A DNA stretch of 64,000 bases, from NCBI GenBank assembly GCA_026315105.1, contig CM048748.1, positions 479,597,150 to 479,661,149 on the forward strand, in the 5' to 3' direction. The position numbers were made by a program, and so were the translations under genes. The notes below the pieces were generated by a model. The model had not been told where the DNA came from and searched no databases. It saw nothing but the letters and a program-made list of their open reading frames with translations. Origin of the DNA: Locusta migratoria (taxonomy: Eukaryota; Arthropoda; Insecta; Orthoptera; Acrididae). Positions 30,388 through 42,270 of this stretch are shown in pieces. Numbering within the stretch: position 1 is the first letter of the stretch; each line of letters starts with the position of its first letter.

Positions 30388-32435
30388 GCTCACAGCCTAA
30401 GGCACCGGCAGACCGTCGTCAGACGCCGTCGACCGAGTTTGACTGAAAACATCGACCGACGGCGTGGTCACACTGCATCCCATATCGTTTGTCACTTGGT
30501 CCGGTTAAAGGAGAAAGTTGGGTTAGGTTTGAATGTATTATGTCTGAATTATATTCGATTTCAATTCCCTGGGGTGCAATCGATTCCACTGACATTTTTA
30601 TGTTTCGAAATGAGTGCTACAAAGCGGCTTTTGTTATTAATAAAGACTTCGAATAGATGGATAGAATAAAGTTTCGAGGATTGTGTACTGTCAGTTATTA
30701 CTATTCCCAGACAATCATTTCGACTATGTGAGGTAGCGGTTAAAGGAGAAATTTCTGTTACATACTTGTGCTATTTCGTGGTGTCATTGACAAGCATTAT
30801 TATAGTTTTGCTGAATTTATTTGAAATTGGGCAGACATGCACCAGTTAACCTCCATGCTTTACATAATGAAAAACTTTACCAGTTAGGGAAGTTTATTGC
30901 TCATCGCAACGAATTTCGAGGATTTATTCCCATCTTCTAGTGTATTTGTTTACATGAGTACGGTACTTTATCGACGTTTCATTGTATGATTTCCTGACAC
31001 ATTTGCACTGCAGTTGTCTCTTTTAAGTTAGCTACTAAAGTTTGGAAGATTGGACATAATAAATATTAAGGTGTGTGTTTTATCCTAATGTTAGAAACCA
31101 TAGTATTGTCTGTCTGCTTAAAGGTATTGTGCCTCTTCCATTACTCAGAATATGCAACATAATAATCGTGACGTGGGCCTACCGGTACCTGTGTACAAAA
31201 ACCAGTGCAAATGACGATTTTTGTGTTGTGATATCCAGTTTAATGGAGCAGGCAATACCTGCAACTATATACAGACATACTATTTAGTATGTAAACAAGT
31301 TGTCAAGATTTTATTATGTATGTTACGATTTCCCTCATTACAGTAACCTTAAAAAGACTACATCTGTGCAAGATCTGCATACAACCACTCATGGAAACGT
31401 CACGATGTATTTATGTAAACAAATGCACTAAAAGCGAGAAAAATGCTCTAATGCATTGTGCTAATCATAAAAATACACAATGGATGCAGTTTTCAATATT
31501 TAAATCCATGAAGAACAGTTATAGTGATAAGCAGAAGCACACGCCGGCCTGCACCACATTTGCAGGCCACTTCACACAAAAGACTCATCACCTTGTTAAA
31601 GAACGCTAGAACCACTAATAATAATTTGTGGGAGTTAATACCCGATTTTCACAGTATAAAACAACGTAAGAGACCCACTACAATAACATTAAGAAACGCC
31701 ACAATTCCGGATTAAACACATTTTTTCAGGTTATAACTTACGCCTAACATTTCTGATATAAGCTTTAACCAACTTGGGGCTTCCAATAAACAGTAATATC
31801 AGACCATAGATTCCGAATTATATCCCGATTGTGATATTTATCGTCTTCTGGATGCCACAATCTCTTTCTTTCTTTCAGAAGGCACATCAGTTTCTCACTG
31901 TCCATATCTAGCATGTGAGAACGACGGTCGATTAGACCGAAGAGAACAAACTGATTTGAATTTCACCGACTGTAGACCGACGATGAAATCGGCTACACTG
32001 TGACCGTGCTGATGTGGAACGGTCAGCCGTTTTCTGCCGATATCTGTCGTCGGCAAAACCCACCGATATCGGGTGACTACAGTCTAAGACGGAGACCCTT
32101 CTTGCGCCACCAATGGTGCAATGAGATGGAACAGCGTCTTGCTCCGAGAGATGGCATGCGATGTGGCAGCTGAGTTTGAACACACGATTACTGCAGATGG
32201 CGCAACATTGTTTTAGAAAATGGGTGACGACTAACTAAAAGTGGCAGCTGCTGTTTATGCAGTCATCGCTGCGGTTATATCTCGGTGATGTCGACGAAGA
32301 AATTTACGTTGGCTGAATGGAAGGTGGTGACCGTGGATTTTAAGACGTTACGACGGTGGTCGGGAATTACACAGTGCATTACGCCATGAACTCAGAAGTT
32401 TTCTGAGGATGGACGAGGCAGTATTCGTCTAGTAG
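30388..32435 (+). mobile_element. possible PIF/Harbinger-type relic
   Basis: Near 30412-30472 there is a hairpin-like gacgccgtcgaccga/tcgaccgacggcgt motif followed by ggtcacac. Near 31920-32085 related CGACGG and CCGATATC motifs appear in the opposite sense, together with ggtcacagtgtagcc on the minus strand. At 32340-32432 a plus frame reads RELHSALRHELRSFLRMDEA before a stop, which resembles the N-terminal part of Harbinger-type transposases ahead of the catalytic domain. No DDE domain was found. Assignment is tentative; boundaries are guesses. Confidence 0.33.
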
Positions 32436-32439
32436 GACC

Positions 32440-32977
32440 GAGAATAACAAAGAAAGACACTGTTATGTTCTCTGGAATGAATACTTATTGGAAATTGAAG
32501 ACATAATACACGACCTCTCCAAGTTCACGTGACATTTTATTACTTTTTTCTTCAAACTCACATTCTTACAAATGGAAACAGGACGCACCAACTAACTGCG
32601 CTATCGAGACACAGTATGTTTTGTGAATTACGTCATGACGAACCCAAGGTACTAGCTGAATCTTTCCACCTACTGTGTTAATCATAGGAAAAACTGAAAG
32701 ACAAAACTATTACTTACAATGATGCCCGCGCTCTTAGTATAATCCCAGTATCCTGAGAAACGTTTACGCTGAAAGTTCCTTTTCTTGTTTGAATGTGGTC
32801 TCGAAAAAACAGGAGATTCTCAAGTACCACATCGTATGTTGATACACCTCTGCTGACCACAAATCACTCTTTGTCGAAATTTTAATTTTTCCAAGTTCAG
32901 ACACAAACAAATTTCGGATTGGGATGAAAACCTAACCTCCTTCAATGCTTCGTCTATTTTGTTGAATGCAGATTTCC
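32440..32977. other. non-coding stretch
   Basis: I see no coding region or repeat that I can support here. Confidence 0.3.
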
Positions 32978-33168
32978 AATGTTTCCAATGCGTATGGGAC
33001 TTAACTACGGGGTCATCAGTCCCTAAACTTACAAACTACTTATGAACTACTTACGAACTAGGACAGCACAAATATCCATGCCCGAGGGGGGATTCGAACC
33101 CCCGACCGTAGTGGCCGTGCTGACCGTGACTGGAGCGCCTCAGTCACCTCGGCCACCGCGGCCGGCAG
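32978..33168 (-). mobile_element. tRNA-derived SINE, family A
   Basis: Minus-strand copy with 11-bp TSD tgcagatttcc (32967-32977) and tgcggatttcc (33169-33179), one mismatch. The head and both boxes are well preserved. Confidence 0.93.
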
Positions 33169-33254
33169 TGCGGATTTCCTGGCGTGTTTGTTCAACATAA
33201 GCAGGCGATAGTAGTAGGTCCAAGACAGTTCGGATCCTCGTTTTTGACCTTGAA

Positions 33255-33520
33255 CTCTGTGACATCATCAAAGATAGCGTCTGGAGAAATCCCATGACGT
33301 CATCCAAGATGGCGGCTGGAGAAATCCCACCTCCACCCCACCCCAGGGGGAAAACCACCACACCCACACCCCCCGGGGTAAACCGAGGACCAGCTCCACT
33401 CCCACTTGTGCCAAGTGCAGACTTGCCTATCCCCCCACCCCCGGGGGAAAAGCACCTATGATGGCGGGAAGCCCCCAGCAGATCCAGACTTGCCAGTCCC
33501 CCACCCTCAGACAGTGAAGT
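33255..33520. repeat. tandem minisatellite-like region with CRE-like and YY1-like motifs
   Basis: A 36-bp unit occurs twice (about 33257-33292 and 33293-33329): tgacatcatcaaagatagcg and tgacgtcatccaagatggcg, each followed by 'ctggagaaatccca'. The second unit contains TGACGTCA and AAGATGGCGGC, matches to the CRE and YY1 consensus sequences. Downstream, blocks of 'cagacttgcc', 'tccccc' and 'gggggaaaa' recur about 75 bp apart to about 33500. Motif matches alone do not prove a promoter. Confidence 0.5.
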
Positions 33521-33971
33521 ACCCCTTGCGTATCCTCTACTGGCCAACCCCACCCACTTCGGCATCGACCAATGAGAGCACAGCAGCATCCAGAACATGT
33601 AGGGACTCTGCTCCTTTACTTATAGCTCTATCACTGGTGTGGGAGGACCTACACATGCACAGGAGCTGTTAAAGTAAGCCCCCCTGGTATATTATACAGC
33701 ATAAGTAGCCCAGAACCAACACTGTTTATTATCAACAAGGAAAAAAGTAGGGAAGGGATTATTTATTTCTTTGGTGCTGCACATATAAAAAATTTTTTCA
33801 CACTAATGAGAGCACCTGAACTCTACCAGTTGCAGTGGATGTAAGCGAAGTATCACTGGTGTTACCTCACAAATCATAAACGCTATGTATGTTAGTGAAT
33901 GCTGTACAGAGTATGAAGCAACCAGTTATGAACTAAAAAAAATACGATCACTTACTTCACATTGCTCGAAC

Positions 33972-34184
33972 TCACTCTTCCACATTTTGGCAATAACTGA
34001 GCAACCTGCTTGTACCATTGACCAACACTGAAAACACTGTGGAATGTAGCTCATCCATTAGCATATAAATATCTGCAGCAGCAGTATTTCGTGGAAAACC
34101 GACAAATAACATTCCACGCAAAGCTTCTCGAACCATTTTCGCAAAGAGCTTGTGACAGCACCTTGAAGACAGCCTTCTACTCAC
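33972..34184 (-). CDS. unrecognised 70-codon open frame
   Basis: The minus frame begins MSRRLSSRCCHKLFAKMVRE and includes FVGFPRNTAAADIYMLMDEL, with a mixed rather than low-complexity composition. Just upstream of its start codon the minus strand reads gtgagtagaagg, a donor-like sequence, so the frame could be read-through from intron sequence. I recognise no family and found no neighbour that explains it. It may be a TE scrap, an exon or chance. Confidence 0.2.
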   Translation of the reverse strand: MSRRLSSRCCHKLFAKMVREALRGMLFVGFPRNTAAADIYMLMDELHSTVFSVLVNGTSRLLSYCQNVEE

Positions 34185-34189
34185 CCCAG

Positions 34190-35220
34190 CAGATCGAGAC
34201 TCACCCTCAAGGCTCGTAGCGACCTTCGCAGGTAGATTCCTGCCCTGCCCGCTCAGCCGGCTTCAGCCCCCGACAATCATGCACTTGCGTGCAAACTACC
34301 GCAGTGACCTTGCGGGGTCCGCCACGGGGCGCGTATAATTTAAGGATCGGCCCCAGCGCGCCGGCCGGCCACAGAGACGCCGTGACCCGCACCCCGCGCG
34401 TTATGGTCTCTGCGTGGCTCGCGACGCCGCGGTCCAGGCGCCCCTATTATTTTATTTGGTTTACATTTTTTTCTACGGACGTTATAGCTCCTGTACCGCC
34501 CCCACACCGACGTCCACGAGGTTCCAGAGTGATTTTATTTGCAGTGGAAAAGTCCGAACTTGATCTTTGCAAAATCGTGCGCAAGAAAACGATTTGCTGT
34601 GTTTCTCCTGGTGGGGAAAGAAGAACTCAGGCAGTTGAGACCTCTGGCAGTAGAGGCCGTCCTCTCCATTCGACCCCTTGCCGATAGCGGCCGCTGACAC
34701 CTGCTCCCCCCTCCCTCCAGTCTCGGCCTTTCAACACAACACGCGCGGCAGCATCGCTAGCCGGCAAGCGCCGGTGAATCACACTTGCTCGGCCCGATCG
34801 TTACCTGTAGAGGCTAAGCAAATTGTTCCACTCCACACGCATCAAGTAGAAGTGCTCGTCGCTGCACTCTGCGCACAAACCTTAAAATATATCAAACGTA
34901 TATTGTTTCTCAGAAACAGTGACAGCAATGAACGACTCATGCTTATCTATAAACATTATTATTTTTACGAACCTCTCTCTCTTTCCTAGTCCACAAATGA
35001 CGTAAAATAAATAAATGCACAGCACAAATAAAACAATGCAGCAGAGAATGACGTCCCGGAATGTTAGAAATATGTTTACAGTTGTTTTAATGTAGCTTAT
35101 GTCGTTCTTTCTGGAACCAGCATTATGTAGGAAAACGCATCAGGCCTATAAAAGATACGCATACGTTATATTCTAATACTTTTTACAACTACACTCCTCT
35201 AAACAATTACTCAAAACTAA
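34190..35220. other. GC-rich island and flank
   Basis: About 34190-34790 is GC- and CpG-rich (gccggccggcc near 34361). The longest plus frame (34289-34687) has no recognisable domain. From 34860 the sequence returns to AT-rich composition with nothing identified. Confidence 0.35.
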
Positions 35221-35417
35221 GCCGGCCGTGGTGGCCGAGGGGACTGAGGCGCTTCAGTTACGGTCTGCACGGCCACTACGGTCGGGGGTTCGAATCTCCC
35301 CTCGGGCATGGATATTTGTGCCGTCCTTAGTTGTAGATAGTTCATAAGTAGTTTGTAAGTTTAGGGACTGATGACCCCATAGTTAAGTCCCTTAAGGTAA
35401 CAAACATTTGAAAATTT
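35221..35417 (+). mobile_element. tRNA-derived SINE, family A
   Basis: Well preserved copy (gccggccgtggtggccgagg, B box gttcgaatctcccc). Short TSD tcaaaactaa (35211-35220) and tcaaaacaaa (35418-35427), one mismatch. Confidence 0.92.
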
Positions 35418-35429
35418 TCAAAACAAAGA

Positions 35430-38150
35430 TAGCCGCGATCACACAATGCATGATAATCGTTAACTTAAAATAGATCCAATTTTTCTTTCTTCAACACTCG
35501 TAAAATCCGAAAACGAGGTAATAAAACACTGAAATATACTAGCTACGTAATAGTTCTAGAGCAAAGAGGCAATGCTTCGACGATAGATCAAGTAATATAC
35601 ACAGTGCAAAGTTTCTATCGATCACATGCTCGTTGATCTGACACAACTATGAATAACATACTCTACACCACACACGACCATTATCTTTCCATATTTCAAA
35701 GTCCTCGATCAAAGAACTCTCATATGAGAAAATGATAGCCGATATTGCTTAAACAGCTAGACCGTTTCGCGATGATACACAGCATGAGATAGCTCAAGCA
35801 GTCCAAGTGCAATGTAGCTACCATAAAGTCATTACCTACAACGCTGAATCGTACGCACATCTATCGCACCGCAACGAGAATTACCGACATAACCAATCTG
35901 AAAAAACATCGTTTTGAAAAGTAAATAAATAAAAAAACTAGTGCACTTTAAGTTACCAAACTATAGGAGTTTTATAAAACACGTTGTTTTTCGACGAAAG
36001 AATTATGATTTACCGCAGCAAGCATATCCGCTACGTAACATATTGCACACCAGCCGTAAAGTAGCCAACACTAGCATACGATTAAACAGGCAATGCTTCG
36101 ACGAAAGATCACATAACGTACACACTGCAAAGTTTTCTTACAACCACCAAAGTCGGCTTCTTTAGAGCTCTACTGCGACGTATAATTAGAGTATATCAAA
36201 ACGTTTTACTTAAATTCCATACCATCTGGCCTACAGCACTCTTTGTAAGCGCCAATCATTTCCAACACAATAACAGAACTACACCTGCAGTCAACACTAA
36301 CCTACAACAAACGGATCTAACCATTCCAACTCGTTTTGTACAAAATTTTTAACACAACTAGCATGCTACAAGCTCTGTAAACGTCCGTGACAACCTCCAA
36401 ACGCAACCCAGGCCGGGGTACTCTTACAGACGTACCAACCAAGTACCAACTCTAAGTTCCTCTAGATACACTCCTCATAAACAAGTTACCACATACGGTG
36501 TTATAACCGCGATCAGTAACAGACAGGATCCCCCAGACACAGCGCATTTTAATAAAGTTTCGATCTCTCCCCACCCAATAACTCCATTAGTTGCTTGACC
36601 CGTCCCAAACATCCAACCACAACTTCGTTTCCATTGCATAACCCGGCAGACAATATTTCTGGAACGCTTTCTATCAGTCAATAGACTACATACATCGTAC
36701 GCTTAACGAGCATTCGCGCACAAAGCACCATCGTATTCCACTCCTTCTAACAAATTATTACTCTCGATAAACATCTGTAACACAATGTAAAAATGATCGA
36801 CGTGCACACGCACAGAACAGCTGACAAGAAAATATCTAGATCAAAAGCCAAGTTCTTATAATCCTTACAAGCAGCAACGCAAAACAGACTACACCATTTT
36901 GAACTAATACAACACCAGATTTTTTATCGATCTCCAAGAGCAATCCTTTAGAGACTAAACATACGATTAAATGCACCTCCCAACGTAGATAACTAATCCT
37001 CTTTAAATTATCGAACTCGATGGTTATCGACCAAAGAACATTAATTTACCACTGCAGTCATCTCCCAAACGCTACCGAGACACGTCCATTCGTAAACACA
37101 GCTAAAAGAAGATATAAATACCCCACATCCATTGCTCATGACCATACTACTAAGTATCTATATCCATTTCCACAGTTGTGGATCACATCTGCTTTGCATC
37201 GAATCGCACGACTAAACAGTTCGAAATAGGTATTTCGCGCAAGCTAGCATGCATACTCACATTCCATGCTATTTCCGGCTGCAGGCGAGTGCGGACCTGT
37301 TGACTCATCGTAGACGCTTCTTTGGAGCGTGTACGTCCAACATATGTAAACACACCAGTCGACCCTCATACCTGACTTGGAAAAGTTATTGGTTTAATTT
37401 TTCATGCCCACACCAGATCCGAATACACGAGAGCTATATTTTCGAAGATAGAATTACGTTGATTGTAACAACAGACATAAGAATAAAAACAGATCGAAAT
37501 GCCACAGCAATACCATAGCTCTTAATACACCGACATCCTAATAAAGGCAGCCTTTACAACCCATAAAGAGACAACCGCACACATGCATATTACCGTCAGA
37601 TACTGCAACATTTCCTCGCAGCTGTCACAAACGATGTTTTACCGTCGTTATAACTTTTATACGAAGATACATACACAGACAGTACGATTAGCGCTAATTT
37701 GCGATGTAGCTATTACAGAAACGAAACATGGTTTTTTTTTAGAAAATCCATAAGAAGAAGAACGAAATTTATACAAGATGAACCACTGTGCAATAAGTCA
37801 AACCCCACTCCATACAGCAATGTACCAAGCAACATCGACATACACGAACGCTTTGATTAGCTGTAGAATAGAACAACACAGAATTACATCGCCCTAACAG
37901 ATATTTTACCGAGGGAGTTACTGCTCTCTGACAATAAGCAACCTGTCTTCCGGTATCTTCTCCTGAACCCTGTAAGACCGAAACGTTCTATTCGAGAAGC
38001 TATAAGTCTTTACAACAACTAACTGTTTCAGATGCTAACTATTACATATTTTACGTAATCACAACGGGATTCAGAACGGAATTACAACCCTTTTGTAGGT
38101 CAAAAGTAGCCACAGCTCGGAGCAGTTCAAATCAAAACCACTGGTTCCTG
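35430..38150. other. 2.7-kb stretch without recognised genes, containing a diverged direct repeat
   Basis: A segment of about 50 bp at 35571-35620 (aggcaatgcttcgacgatag... cagtgcaaagttt) recurs in the same orientation at 36089-36137 (aggcaatgcttcgacgaaag... cactgcaaagttt). Phrases such as 'cgaccaaagaacattaattt' at 37028 echo 'cgacgaaagaattatgattt' at 35994. This suggests an old, degraded tandem structure or a single large repeat. No protein similarity was recognised. Confidence 0.4.
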
Positions 38151-38154
38151 GGTT

Positions 38155-38775
38155 ATGCTGAAGGAAATGGATTAGGTGATGAGACGATAAAAGTTTTAGA
38201 TGAATCTTGTTATTTGGGTAGCAAGATAACTTCTGATGCCCGAAATAAAGAAGATATAAAATGCACAATGGCTGTGGGAAGATTTCTGAAGAAGCGAAAT
38301 TTGTTGATATCCAATATTAGTTTAAATGTTAGGAAGTCCTTTCTGAAAGCATTTGTCTGGAGTGTAGCACTGTACCGGAGTGAAACGTGGACGTTAAGAA
38401 CTTCAGACAAAAAGATAGTAGAAGTTTTCGAAATGTGGTGCTACAAACGAATGATGAAGATTAGATGGGTAGTTCAAGTAATTAATGAGGATGTGCTCAA
38501 CAGAATTGGAGGGAAAAGGAGTTTCTGGTATATCCAGGTTAAGAGAAGGGGTATGTTAGTGGGACACATTCTGAGGCCTCAAGGAATCGCCAACTTAGCA
38601 ATAGAAGGAAGTGTGTCGGGTAAAAATCGTAGAGACCCAGGGACGAATACAGTGAGCAGCTTCTAAAGGATGTAGGTTGCCGAACGTATTCTCAAATGAA
38701 GAGACTTGTGCAGGACCGGGTAGCGTGGAGAGCTGCATCGAAACACTCTGCGGACTGAGGACCACAACAACAACA
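38155..38775 (+). pseudogene. RTE-like LINE, 3' fragment
   Basis: Starts at the segment after the FADD block (gctgaaggaaatggattagg) and encodes YLGSKITSDARNKEDIKCTM, then KKRNLLISNISLNVRKSFLK, SETWTLRTSDKKIVEVFEMW and GHILRPQGI. It ends with 'ctgcggactgaggaccacaa' and (caa)n. The open frame 38214-38666 covers most of it before a frameshift near 38640. Substitutions shared with 468-1003 set both apart from the 24495 copy. Confidence 0.88.
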
Positions 38776-39118
38776 TATTTTACACGATAAATTTCGATGA
38801 CTGGTTCCCACTTTTTAAATGCGTTGAGTGTGTGCTACGCTATTTATTCGTGATATTTGCCCCGTACGAAGTGCTTTTTAGCTTAAGTATGAAATATAAG
38901 TAGATCATTAATTCAAAACTGCGCATGATTTTAGGCAATATAGTAAGAGTAACAGAACAGTGTTGTATCTGACTCGTGGAAAACGTGAACAAATGGCATT
39001 GCACACAGGAAATGCACTTTAAAGTGTTAAATACGCATCTTAAATAGTTAAAATAAACAAAAACAATAAGGAAATTGTGTTTCATATATAAATCTGACAT
39101 AACCAAGAAGAAATAAGC
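38776..39118. other. AT-rich spacer
   Basis: Lies between two RTE-like fragments of opposite orientation. No gene or repeat is recognised. Confidence 0.3.
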
Positions 39119-40420
39119 GTTGTTATGGTCTTCAGTCCGGAGACTGGTTTGATGCAGCTCTCTACCCTACTCTATCCTGAGCAAGCCTCATCATGTCCTC
39201 ATAAGAACGGCAACCCACATTAGCTTCAATCTGCTTATGTATTCGTTTCGAGGTGTCTCCCTGCTATTTTTACCTCATATACTTCCCTCTAACTCTAAAT
39301 TAACGATTCCTTAATGTCTAAGGTTATGTCCTACCAATCGATCTCTTCTTTTAGTCAAGGCATGTAACAAATTCCTGTCCTTTCCAATTCCGTTCAATGC
39401 CTCCTCATTAGTAACGCGATCCACCCACCTAATATTCAACATTCTCCTGTAGCAGCAAATTTCAAAAGCCCCTATCGTCTTCCTGTCTGAACTATGTATC
39501 GTCCACGTTTCACTCCTGTACAAGGCAACACTCCACACAAATGGCTTTAGAGAAGACTTCCTTACAATTAAATTTACATTTTATGTTAGCAAATTCCAAT
39601 TTTGCAAGAAAGCTTTTTCACCTGTTGCCATTCTGGTTTTATACCCTCAGTATCGCGACATATTCTGTTTTACTGCCCAAGTAACAAAACTCATCTATCC
39701 CGATTATTGCTTCATTAACTAATCTCATTCCTGCAGTATCTCCTGTTTTTTTATATACTGCCTTCCATTACCCTTCGTACAACACTGTACGAATTGCGAC
39801 CTCACGCAATAGTAGTAAATATAAATCGATATGGAAGGTACAATACGTGCAAAACCGAAAGAATTTTAATGTGAGAAGAAAAAGAAAACGCGTATACAAG
39901 GACAAATTTTTCCTATTCTTCGTATTTGGTTACTTTCTGGAGGCTCGATTTACAGTAGACCTTAGAGAGAGCCGTCACACGTGTCTCGACGAAGCGGTAG
40001 AATACGACTGAAAAAGAGTCGACGAAGAGGGTGCAAAGAAAAGGAGAGAGGTTGGGAGATGAGGGCAGAACGAGCGTGGAAGCAGATGGAGGATTTGCTC
40101 TTGTTAATGTTATCGTATGCGCTGCTTTCAACAAACTGTCCACTCCATTCAATTGCTCCTTAAGGTCCTTCGCTGTGTCTGACAGATTCACAATATCATC
40201 AGCAAATCAAAATACTTTTATTCCTTACCCCTGAACTTTGAATTCATCTCGAAATGTCTCAGTCATTCATTCACAGCTTGCTCAATATACGATTTGAATT
40301 ACATGTGATAAAAGCTGCAACCCTGTTTTACTCCCCTCCCAACCAATGTTTCCTTCGCATGCCCTTCGACTCTAATAACTGCTGTCGGATTTTTGTACAT
40401 GTATTTGTATTAACCGTAAA
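39119..40420 (-). pseudogene. RTE-like LINE fragment, interrupted by a 318-bp foreign segment
   Basis: Read on the minus strand from 40420: the segment around block 4 (QGC... region), the 'SDTAKDLKEQLNGVDSLLK' region, then a break at 40096. It resumes at 39778 and continues through SETWTIHSSDRKTIGAFEIC and WVDRVTNEEALNGIG to the 3' signature gaagaccataacaac at 39120. The break falls where related copies read straight through 'ttgctcttgttaatgtt', so the 318 bp is an insertion into this copy. Stops and indels are scattered. Confidence 0.85.
39779..40096 (-). repeat. 318-bp segment, near-identical inverted copy at 43873-44190
   Basis: Compared base by base with 43873-44190, the reverse complement has the same length and 4 mismatches in 318 (about 98.7 percent). 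Both copies keep a 77-codon open frame; here on the plus strand it runs 39781-40014 and includes IATSRNSSKYKSIWKVQYVQ and FVFGYFLEARFTVDLRESRH before a stop. No terminal repeats, tRNA-like boxes, poly-A or TSD were found. The encoded peptide is not recognised. Confidence 0.85.
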
Positions 40421-40999
40421 ATATGCAGTTTGAAAAATCTCACATGACATTAGAGGGGGAGGGTATGAAGACAAATCTTACGACATCTTAGGGGGAAAAA
40501 GGAGTCAACAAAACGCGAAAATCAACTCCCGTAATATTGGACGCCCCCTTACCGCAATCAGATGATACTTAACAAACCCGTTTCCCCTCTCTTCCCCCCC
40601 TCCCCCTCCACCGCACAGCCCATCGCTCACCATTACAGTATTAGCGTCTAACTAAACTTATAACTACAGGATATTTAGTACTGTACGTGTTCTGTAGATA
40701 CGCGGGGATTCGCGCATGAGGATTTTGCTCACAGTAATTATAAAACAATCGGCATTTTACCAATTTTAAATAGTCAAATATTTGTGTTTTCTTACAAAAG
40801 CAACTAGAAATACTTTTTAGACATATTAAGTACATTACAAACTTTTCTTTGACTGTCAAAAAAATGCTATAAGCGCGATCGACCTCGTAACTTTTAAAGG
40901 AGCGAGTTCTCGTGGGTTAAGCCACGAAAAAGTGAGTCAGTGACAGAATCGATCTGTTTATCTCTATATTCCGATACAATTATTTTGTGACTGATAGTT
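40421..40999. other. non-coding stretch
   Basis: Contains C-rich tracts (about 40585-40615) and no recognised gene. A 72-codon minus frame (40641-40859) has no recognisable domain. Confidence 0.3.
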
Positions 41000-42060
41000 G
41001 GCAAAGGTGCCCGGAACCTCGTTCCGAGTTTCTACCAAACAAGCGACGTGCTCATGTAATCAGCAGCTGCACACGCACCAAAAGAGGAACGAGTCATCAC
41101 TTGGTGTCGTCTGCTGCTGTACCTGTGTTGGTAGTGGAGGTCGCAGCAGGAGATGATGAAGGTGGATGTATGAGAGGATGTTGAGGGGTAGCAGCGTCAA
41201 CACGACTTAGATGTCTGTGTGGTGCGAAACTTGGCAGCTGTGTTTCAGAATCTTTAGATCAGTATTTATGTCATTTGGTTTGTGGTTCATGTTTATGAGG
41301 TGTTCTGCAAATGTGGAATGACTATTGCTTTTTAGTGCTCTTCTGTGTTCTGTGTATCTGGTATTGAAATTTCTGCAAGTCTGTCCAATGAAAACTGAGT
41401 TACAATCATGTCAGCTGGTAGATGCCAGAAGTGTTATGTTTGTCTGTGTTGGTATTGGATGTCTTTAGTTTTCTTTGTATTGAGTTGTCTGTTCTGTGTG
41501 CTACTTTCGAACCTTGTTTTTTTAGAATGTTTCCTATTCTGTGGGTTGCTTTGTTATCATATGTGAGAGTGTGCCATTTAATTATTGTTTTGTTTGATTT
41601 TTGTTCCGGTATGTGGGTATTTGGTGTATGGGAGTTGATTGGGTTTATGTTTTGTGTGCTTGTGGTGAGTTTTTCGTCTGTTTGTTTTTGTGTGTTAGTT
41701 GTTCCTTTTAAATTAGTTTTCATTTTGTGGTTTAATTTGTCTATGAAGTTTGTTCATACCCATTCTCTGTTGCTATTTGAGTGATTGTTTGTAGCTCATT
41801 TTTGTATTGCTCATCACTGAGCGGGGTTTTGTTCAGTCTTGTTTCCGTGTAATTGGATTGCTTGAGTGTTTGTGTAGGGCCGTGCTTGTCGTGATGGGCT
41901 TTCTGTGTGTGGAGAATTTGTGTTGAATTTTGTCTCTTTGTATTGAGAGGTCGAGGAAACTTAGCCTTATGTCATTTTCTGCTTCTATGGTGAATTTTAT
42001 TTTTGGGTGACCATTATTGATGTTATGAAGTTCTTGTATGCGACTGGGTGTTTTTAGCCA
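41000..42060 (-). pseudogene. Penelope-like element: end of RT plus GIY-YIG endonuclease domain
   Basis: Minus-strand order, 5' to 3': an RT-end region (42060-41833) reading NNGHPKIKFTIEAENDIRLS then FLDLSIQRD and THRKPI; a linker (41723-41500) with TLTYDNKATHRIGNILKK and VAHRTDNSIQRKL; then SGIYQLT with the GIY codons at 41426-41418. After a frameshift it continues HDCNSVFIGQTCRNFNTRYT, where FIGQT (41392-41378) stands at the YIG position, then EHRRALKSNSHSTFAEHLIN. RT followed by a C-terminal GIY-YIG nuclease is the Penelope-like architecture. The RT catalytic YxDD region is not present, several stops occur between 41830 and 41720, and the 3' limit is approximate. It cannot make an active protein. 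Confidence 0.78.
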
Positions 42061-42270
42061 ATAGTTTTTGTGCAGAAAGTAAAATGTTTGCCAAAGTACT
42101 AGATTCACCAGCGCGTGTTGTTTTGCCTAGTTCGCATAAAAATAAGGGTGCGCTAGTAGCTGTAGAACGTATGGCTCATTCTTCACTATTTGCCCCAGTG
42201 TCTTGTCTAACTACATTTCCGAACCACGGCAGAAATTTGGTTAAAGTTCACGAGTTGAGCAGGACTAAAA

